DNA from: Romanomermis culicivorax
Taxonomy: Eukaryota > Nematoda > Enoplea > Mermithida > Mermithidae
NCBI GenBank assembly: GCA_963922205.1
Contig: CAWUHX010000040.1
Location: 186,001 to 250,000, forward strand
DNA length: 64,000 nucleotides
Reading direction: 5' to 3'
The notes below the pieces were generated by a model. That model worked only from the letters and a program-made list of their open reading frames with translations, did not search any database and was not told the DNA's origin. Shown here one piece after another: positions 57,960 through 64,000 of the stretch; the first letter of the stretch is position 1, and each line of letters opens with the position of its first letter. Position numbers and translations under genes: made by a program.

Positions 57960-60900
57960 TCACTCATCCTTCAGCAAATTCAAAAGATCAACAATCTGTT
58001 GTGCCCTTTTTATCTTCTCCAACTCGAATATCAAATTTATACGCAACAAATTCGCTTCTATGCTCAATGTCCACAATTTTTTTGAATTGTAGAAATTTTC
58101 CAGATATATCGTGCAAGAGTCCATTAAATCGGGATCGTCTAATGTGCGTATATTCGTTAGTACCAGTGAATTATTGCTCATGCGATAGAATTCCATTTGG
58201 CCGAGTGTGGCGTTAATTCGCACTTTGCCGAACCACTCTGTATTTATGTTCGATAAAAAGATGAATTTATAGTTTGAATTGAACACCAATGGCGTGGGTC
58301 TAAGAGAATTTTGGACATAGCGTTCCACTTGCTTGACCAAGTGATTGTCCCGCGTGAGGAACCTTATGAATTCAGATGGGCAACTAGAATTGATGGACCA
58401 TTGGTCATTAATTACATAGTTGTCAGTATAGCTGCGAACAATTATTTTTTTGTAACATTGATTTTTGAATGCATCAATCACATCAATTTGACCCACCAAC
58501 TTATTGCCAATGATAGTATATAAATGCATTGTGTTATTGCTTTTCTTTGCAACAATTTCTAAGTCATCGATAGCATTTGAGGCCGCAAGTTTTTCAATTA
58601 CCAGATTGAAGTCGATTATTAACATGCTGCAGGTGCAGTTTAAAATCCGTATATCAATCTTTCGGAATCTAAAACTACCTAACCGACTGGTTGCATTAAT
58701 CAATACCAAATGCCTGCCACAATTTTCGATAAAGATTCTCGTTTTATAATCCGGCGATGTGCATATCACACTGGGACCGACCGAGTTTGATGTCGTCAAG
58801 ATGAACATTTTGTTGTTGGTTGATGAATAAATGCTCAACCAGGGTATACCAATGCTTCTAACTTTGGCAGCATAAGTGTTTAAAATCATTCTAGTTGGCA
58901 GTGTACTATTGATCAAAAAATGCATCACTTCTCTGACTATTGTAATGTGACAATTATCTGTAAAATGAATATTTATCGGTATTGTCTGATTTTGTTGCAA
59001 TATAAAGGTCAACCTACTCATCACACCCAAGAACATCAATTTTGTTACGCTTTTCCTTTTAATATCAAGTATGGCGCTAGTGAAGGGTTGATTTATTACA
59101 AAATCATGCAATGCCGTGGATGCATTACTACGTTCAGCATCCAGAAGAACGTAAAATTTTGATGCATGAGTCATATTAACCGCATATACAAAATGACCAG
59201 TATTGGCCGAATTGTGGACTCCTGTTTGACCATCAAGATAAATGACCATGTCATGGATACAGTCATTGTCCGGAATTTTTACGTGGTCAGCATTAGATTG
59301 GTCACCACCGTACAATCTAACCATTCTGAAGGTGCAGAGGTAGAGAATTTTATCTGGCACACCTGGTCGACCCAGTATTATTTCCACATCCCGCACCTCA
59401 AATTCGTTCGACAAGAATCGATTATCGAATAGCAAAATGTTTGGACTCCATTCCCTGCTTGAGATATGTAGAGTATCCATACCAGATCCACCATGCAACA
59501 TGCCAGTTATATTCAGGTTATCGAGGGTGAATATGTCATCTCTGTCACCACCACTGATCAATTTCCGTCCTTTACCCAATCGGAAGGAATTTGAGGCATT
59601 CACAAAACCTTTCACGACATCATCACCATCGCCCATGTCGAAATATGCCGCTAGAGTTTGACTGTTGCTAGAAACTTTTACACCAAATGAATGGCGACAA
59701 ACGTATCCCCAATGCAAAATATGATCATCTTGACTTGATGGTTTAAAAAAGTTCACAACACCATCTAACCAAAACTTCCACTTGCGCAATTCAATCGATT
59801 CTTCACCCAATTTGCATATAGTCGTAAAATTTTCCGTCGACTTGGGTGAAGCACGACTGACAAAAAATTGTTCTTCGTTTTGGACATTGATAGTGGCATC
59901 TGATTCCATTCGTAAGGTACCATTAACAATTGTAGCAGATTTTGTAAACAAAGTGTCATAAGTGTGTTGCTTCGTTAGAAAATTCATTGCATGTGTTTTT
60001 AGCTGCTCATTGGCAATAGCTTCGTTCATCAATTCTTCAACATTTTGTGCTGGATCCATGTGAAAAAATCCTCTCAAACGTTCTTCCATTCGATCATTGA
60101 AACTCAAGTGGACAATTTTTTCGATATTTTTGATTCTATTATGAACGTCGTATAGGTTGAGAGCGAGAACCAGACCAACAGCCATGATTCCGCTAATGGG
60201 GCCAGCTATGGCGGAAGCTCCCGTTATAACGCCCAAAAATTCTAAACCATTGATAACACCCACAATTGTGTCGATAGCTAAAAATGCACCATCAATTTCC
60301 AATGCAGTTTTTGCAGATTGGTCGCTATTATTTCCAATGTATTGGATTGTGTTATCTATGAAGTCATATAATACATATAGGCTGACCGCTCTGCTCACTC
60401 CGAATGCCAAGCCCTTGGTAAGATAACCGGTCATTTTAAATTCATTCGCTAACATAACTGATGCTTTTTTGGACAGGAAATGAGCGATTTGAGGCGAAAA
60501 TATGGTGGCCAACAGAAAACTGGAATCTTTAAATATGGCTGGTTTGTTTTCGTGGTAAATATCCAATATCAAGTCGCGTACCATAAAACCCATCATCGCG
60601 TGGTTAGAAATGGCCGATAGTTCCTCCAATATGACTTTCTTCTCCAGCGTCACATGCACTACTTCTGGTTCGAGTTGTTCAGTTTCCTGATTGTCATTCG
60701 TTTTCCCGCAAATATCCAGCATTATGCGCTTCAGTCTGTTACCATTGCATGCTTCTAGATAGTCAGATTTTGTAGCGAAACGTCTTTCCCGATTGTTAGC
60801 AAATTGAAAATCATCGACGAAGTAAAAATTGGCTATATCGTTTTGTTTATTACTTTCTGTTGTGAGCTTTATCATTTGGGCCACGCCTTCTAATGGAAGA

Positions 60901-63242
60901 GAGTGGTCATTTGGCTCACTTTTGTAATGCTTAAAGTTCAAGGTTAACAACCTATTATTCACATGATCAATGACATTTTTCGGAGAAGGGCTTTGTCGGT
61001 CATTTACCATATTGGAGTCACTTTCACGAAAACTTTCCCCATATGAAACACTTTGGTCGCTTATCATATCATCATCCATATTCTCCAAGTAATTGACAGT
61101 TCTGCTTTTGTCGTCTCCATTTTTACCCATTCCCTTTTTAATCTTGCCAGGAAGAAGTATTGTAAATTGCACTGTCGACATGTATCGAGGAAGCTCGATT
61201 GCATTTTCGATCGATGGTTCATTATGGAACAGTCCGCCGATAATTGCTCTGAAGTTGGCACTGTTGGCTGCGGTGGGTTCGTCAATCAAATGACGGAATT
61301 TTTGGAGAATCTGTGTTAAAGATGTGTGAAATTCATCAATTTGTGGTTCATCGGTTTTGAGAACTGCAAGCGGCAAATGTTCTACCCTTTGGAGTGTATA
61401 CTTCTCTTTGAACGTTGAAAATTGTGCTTGATGAATGTTCACCGATCGTTCCAAATATCCTGACATTGGATCAAAAGATGACTTTTCCAGATTTTGGGCA
61501 AAGTGAACAAGCAACGTGTTGGCATTTTCTGTCAGCTCGCTTCTATCGTCAAAAACATCCTTTGTGTTCAAGTGTTCATTGAAATTTAGTATCAAATTCC
61601 TTTCCTGATGCAGCAGCTCGTTTATAGAATCCTTGACATTTAACCGTATCAAAAAAGTTGTCTCCGAAGGCACATTTTCTTCTTTTGGTCGCATTTCATA
61701 AACATTGGTTCCAACATCTCGAACAGATGAAAGTAGCGCACCAAAAATGTATCTGCTAATAGATGCTACATCAGCCGATTCTTGCTCCAATTTTGATGGT
61801 TTAATCGTATCAAAAAATTCTGATAAGTAAATTTTGAAGTGATGCAAATTGGGCTCTTCATCTATATTCTGAATTCCACTGTGATGTTTGATATCGCCTA
61901 TCAAGTTATTTTGGCTAGCTAATGGTACGGCTTCCAGCGATTGGATTTCACTTTGGAAATCAGCATGCATGATAAACACTTTCGATGCAGCAGTACTTCG
62001 AAATTTGCACATATTGAGAATAGAGGATAGTGCTAAATTTTCATGGAATGCAAATATAACTGGCAACTTTCGAGCAATTTGGTTAATATTGGAATGTTTT
62101 CCGGGCTCCAATATAAGGAAAAAATCATCATTATCTATTATTGAATTTGTGTCAGCAATTTCATCAGCGAGCTGTGCACGTTCATTGATTGATTGAACGA
62201 TTTTCATTTCAGCCAGTTTAGGATGAGCATAGCTTATACCTGCCAGCGTTCCAAAGGAGAAAGCACATTCTGCAGCCTTGCTCTTTCTCGGGTAACCAAG
62301 TTTTATCGATTGTTGGTTGTACAAATCATCGATTCTTTCAATGAGAGTCTCTAGAACGTTTTTCTGTTCATTTTGAAGCAAATTCGAAGAGAATGCCACT
62401 TCGAACATGTTGAACAAAGATGGCTGGGCTGCATTCATATCAGGTTCAATTAAATCCAAATCGTCATTTAGGAGAAGTAGGTTTTTTCTGTCGATATGAA
62501 TGTTGGTATCCAGTAAGAATTGCGCCGACTTTGGGAGGAAAGAGTGATAATATAGCTGTTTTAGCTTGTTTGGATAAGGTTCTGAATCGAAAATTTTTGT
62601 CAACTGAATGTGTGATTTTTTTTGGCTGACAGTACGTTGATATTCTATTTCCTGGACAGTGTATTCCTTGGCTTCAATATCATATGTATCCAACATATTG
62701 AGATTATTTTCATCTATAGTTTGTGTCAAAAGACTATTGCGCTCATTGTAATCTAAGGAATAGATATATCTTCGTTGATATTCTTGAAAACTCATGTAAC
62801 GTGACTCATCAGCATCATTATATAATTTCGATATTTTTCTCCAGCGTGCGAGTTCTCTTTCCATTATCTCTTTTTCCTTGTTTGTTAATAGTCTGGGTAC
62901 ATCCAAGGAATAACATTTCGGTGGCTTCATTTTGCCCTTTTCTCTACCAGAAAGGTAAAAATTGTGAATGATCATTTTTTTCCTATCACCCTTATTGGTC
63001 AATATAAAAGCCTTAACCAAATTGAATTTTTCGTACCAGCCATGAAAAATGTGCTCAATGCCATATTGAGAACGCATCGAATCAGTTAACAAAGCATTGT
63101 GGAATCCAAGCAGAAACATTGTGAAAAATTTCGGACTGAAACGGGTGACATGTGACTGCTTATTGAAAAGTTGCTCGAATTGTCGATCAAATGTTTCCAA
63201 GTTGCAGCCGATAAGATCATCACTGAGGTAAGCATCTATCAT
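57960..63242 (-). CDS. Giant toxin-like protein, paralog B (complete frame, 1760 aa)
   Basis: One intronless frame of 1760 codons, paralogous to the 1-5032 protein. Residues 1-830 are unrecognised, with HGWY near 67-70 matching FGWY at 132-135 of paralog A. C832 and C845 enclose R836-L-K-R839, a furin-type site at nearly the same position as in A. A helical block from about 883 (MMGFMVRDLI) leads to the hydrophobic Gly/Ala-rich segment 984-1030, resembling the TcdA/TcdB pore-forming region. RTX-like Asp/Gly motifs follow: GDGDD (1204-1208), GGDRDD (1231-1236) and GGSGMD (1251-1256), potential calcium-binding turns. The last 450 residues are beta-rich. No signal peptide is seen. ATG 63242 is the first after an in-frame TAA, and the 55-nt intron just upstream is 5' UTR. 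Relative to A the N-terminus lacks about 62 residues. Cleavage, pore formation and toxicity are inferred, not shown. Confidence 0.88.
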   Translation of the reverse strand: MIDAYLSDDLIGCNLETFDRQFEQLFNKQSHVTRFSPKFFTMFLLGFHNALLTDSMRSQYGIEHIFHGWYEKFNLVKAFILTNKGDRKKMIIHNFYLSGREKGKMKPPKCYSLDVPRLLTNKEKEIMERELARWRKISKLYNDADESRYMSFQEYQRRYIYSLDYNERNSLLTQTIDENNLNMLDTYDIEAKEYTVQEIEYQRTVSQKKSHIQLTKIFDSEPYPNKLKQLYYHSFLPKSAQFLLDTNIHIDRKNLLLLNDDLDLIEPDMNAAQPSLFNMFEVAFSSNLLQNEQKNVLETLIERIDDLYNQQSIKLGYPRKSKAAECAFSFGTLAGISYAHPKLAEMKIVQSINERAQLADEIADTNSIIDNDDFFLILEPGKHSNINQIARKLPVIFAFHENLALSSILNMCKFRSTAASKVFIMHADFQSEIQSLEAVPLASQNNLIGDIKHHSGIQNIDEEPNLHHFKIYLSEFFDTIKPSKLEQESADVASISRYIFGALLSSVRDVGTNVYEMRPKEENVPSETTFLIRLNVKDSINELLHQERNLILNFNEHLNTKDVFDDRSELTENANTLLVHFAQNLEKSSFDPMSGYLERSVNIHQAQFSTFKEKYTLQRVEHLPLAVLKTDEPQIDEFHTSLTQILQKFRHLIDEPTAANSANFRAIIGGLFHNEPSIENAIELPRYMSTVQFTILLPGKIKKGMGKNGDDKSRTVNYLENMDDDMISDQSVSYGESFRESDSNMVNDRQSPSPKNVIDHVNNRLLTLNFKHYKSEPNDHSLPLEGVAQMIKLTTESNKQNDIANFYFVDDFQFANNRERRFATKSDYLEACNGNRLKRIMLDICGKTNDNQETEQLEPEVVHVTLEKKVILEELSAISNHAMMGFMVRDLILDIYHENKPAIFKDSSFLLATIFSPQIAHFLSKKASVMLANEFKMTGYLTKGLAFGVSRAVSLYVLYDFIDNTIQYIGNNSDQSAKTALEIDGAFLAIDTIVGVINGLEFLGVITGASAIAGPISGIMAVGLVLALNLYDVHNRIKNIEKIVHLSFNDRMEERLRGFFHMDPAQNVEELMNEAIANEQLKTHAMNFLTKQHTYDTLFTKSATIVNGTLRMESDATINVQNEEQFFVSRASPKSTENFTTICKLGEESIELRKWKFWLDGVVNFFKPSSQDDHILHWGYVCRHSFGVKVSSNSQTLAAYFDMGDGDDVVKGFVNASNSFRLGKGRKLISGGDRDDIFTLDNLNITGMLHGGSGMDTLHISSREWSPNILLFDNRFLSNEFEVRDVEIILGRPGVPDKILYLCTFRMVRLYGGDQSNADHVKIPDNDCIHDMVIYLDGQTGVHNSANTGHFVYAVNMTHASKFYVLLDAERSNASTALHDFVINQPFTSAILDIKRKSVTKLMFLGVMSRLTFILQQNQTIPINIHFTDNCHITIVREVMHFLINSTLPTRMILNTYAAKVRSIGIPWLSIYSSTNNKMFILTTSNSVGPSVICTSPDYKTRIFIENCGRHLVLINATSRLGSFRFRKIDIRILNCTCSMLIIDFNLVIEKLAASNAIDDLEIVAKKSNNTMHLYTIIGNKLVGQIDVIDAFKNQCYKKIIVRSYTDNYVINDQWSINSSCPSEFIRFLTRDNHLVKQVERYVQNSLRPTPLVFNSNYKFIFLSNINTEWFGKVRINATLGQMEFYRMSNNSLVLTNIRTLDDPDLMDSCTIYLENFYNSKKLWTLSIEANLLRINLIFELEKIKRAQQIVDLLNLLKDE

Positions 63243-63255
63243 GGTGTATATTTAT

Positions 63256-63310
63256 CTGCAAATAAAAACCTGGGATAAGATATTATTGAATCGACATTTT
63301 CTATTCATAC
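63256..63310 (-). other. Probable 5' UTR intron of paralog B
   Basis: On the minus strand, donor GTATGA at 63310 and acceptor TTTTTATTTGCAG ending at 63256 define a 55-nt intron, the same size as the short AGXT2 introns. The ATG lies 13 nt after the acceptor with an in-frame TAA between. Confidence 0.55.
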
Positions 63311-63319
63311 CATTTTTCC

Positions 63320-63508
63320 TCAATATTCTAGACAACGTTTAAAATAAGCGTTTGATACATTGAGCAAGCTCCGTTTTCTTTGAACAACAGGAGAAAAATT
63401 GGCAGCAGTCCTGAGCATTCTATTTTTGCAATATTGAAGCTGATATTGAGATTTAAAATCAGTTGCTAGAGGTCCGAAGAAATTCGCAAGATAATCATTT
63501 TTATCCAA
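63320..63508 (-). pseudogene. Possible remnant of the missing N-terminus of paralog B
   Basis: A 62-codon frame upstream of B. Its 'NFSPVVQRKRSLL' resembles 'IFSLEVKKQRARLL' in paralog A residues 37-50, which B otherwise lacks. The frame stops 78 nt before the B start, and no in-frame splice to the known acceptor is possible because of the TAA after it. It is either a broken former N-terminus or a chance similarity. Confidence 0.35.
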
Positions 63509-64000
63509 TATCTAATGTAGTTGAAGATTCAAAATCAAAAATATCATCATGCATAGGTTGGGTGTTAGACCCCCTACCTGAAACCCAGGGTATGCCTACA
63601 GCCCCAAAAAAGTAGTCAGATAGCCCCTGAACTTTTTTGGAGAAATATTTTAAAATTACTTTCCACACATACTATCATCTAAAATAGTAATGCTTAATAT
63701 GGAGTTTTTTGCTCATCCAGCCTCTATACCCATCAAGGAAAAGTTGGACAAAGTTCTTACCAGGCACGTCTAATTATGTCTCGAAACTAGTTGAACTGCG
63801 CTTCTATGCTAAAAGTCGATGTAGAGACGTGAAAGAAGAAACTATGCAACATCAGCAATATTATCGCATGCAATCAGCAGCAAGAACCAGTAAAGAGCAA
63901 CGATTTCCAACTATTTTTGGAGCGAAAGGTAAACATTATGTGCTTAGAAGTCAAGCAAAATGCTGCATACAGCAGTTTTGCGATTAAAAGTTTTCCAATC
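63509..64000. other. Upstream flank of paralog B, nothing recognised
   Basis: A 92-codon plus-strand ORF at 63709-63987 has no recognisable domain. The promoter of paralog B may lie here. Confidence 0.25.

Noticed and set aside
63709-63987. 92-codon ORF at the right edge
   Set aside because: No recognisable similarity or splice sites that would make it an exon.
1-64000. Bacterial contamination as the source of the toxin-like genes
   Set aside because: One copy has a nematode-type 5' UTR intron signal, both carry host-like base composition, and they flank spliced animal genes and SINEs in one continuous sequence.

Overview
The window reads as an animal (eukaryotic) genome, most probably a repeat-rich nematode. 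The evidence is: spliced genes with T-rich acceptors of the TTTTCAG type; a cluster of very short introns (52-61 nt) beside multi-kilobase ones; an Srsx-like chemoreceptor; and a short degenerate run of the nematode telomere hexamer TTAGGC (17591-17640). A mermithid-type parasite would fit the large repeat load, but the species is not established here.

Layout. (1) 1-5032, minus: a giant single-exon ORF running off the left edge. (2) 13090-14082, plus: a seven-helix chemoreceptor. (3) 16659-23296, minus: a four-exon claudin/PMP22-family gene, assembled here from splice sites and phases, 209 aa. (4) 34818-55260, plus: a complete 12-exon gene for mitochondrial alanine-glyoxylate aminotransferase 2 (AGXT2-like, 461 aa), stretched over 20 kb by repeat-filled introns. 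(5) 57960-63242, minus: a second giant single-exon ORF (1760 aa), paralogous to the first.

The two giant proteins are the main point of interest. Both have about 840 residues of unrecognised N-terminal sequence, then a short cysteine loop holding a furin-type R-X-K-R site, then a helical/hydrophobic segment resembling the pore-forming region of large clostridial-type toxins, then an RTX-like Asp/Gly stretch and a beta-rich C-terminal part. This is the order expected of an AB-type toxin. Both are intronless while their neighbours are split into small exons, so lateral acquisition followed by duplication is a reasonable hypothesis.

The rest is repeats: several tRNA-headed SINE families (one with a readable Thr-UGU anticodon arm), foldback and TIR elements with recognisable target-site duplications, nested insertions, and satellites caught while forming. 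These include a 216-bp array with higher-order structure, a 105-bp array that looks like an internally deleted 271-bp repeat, and an AT-rich 15-mer array with a 450-bp superunit. Most lie inside introns of the AGXT2 and claudin genes. The genes have no evident common pathway.
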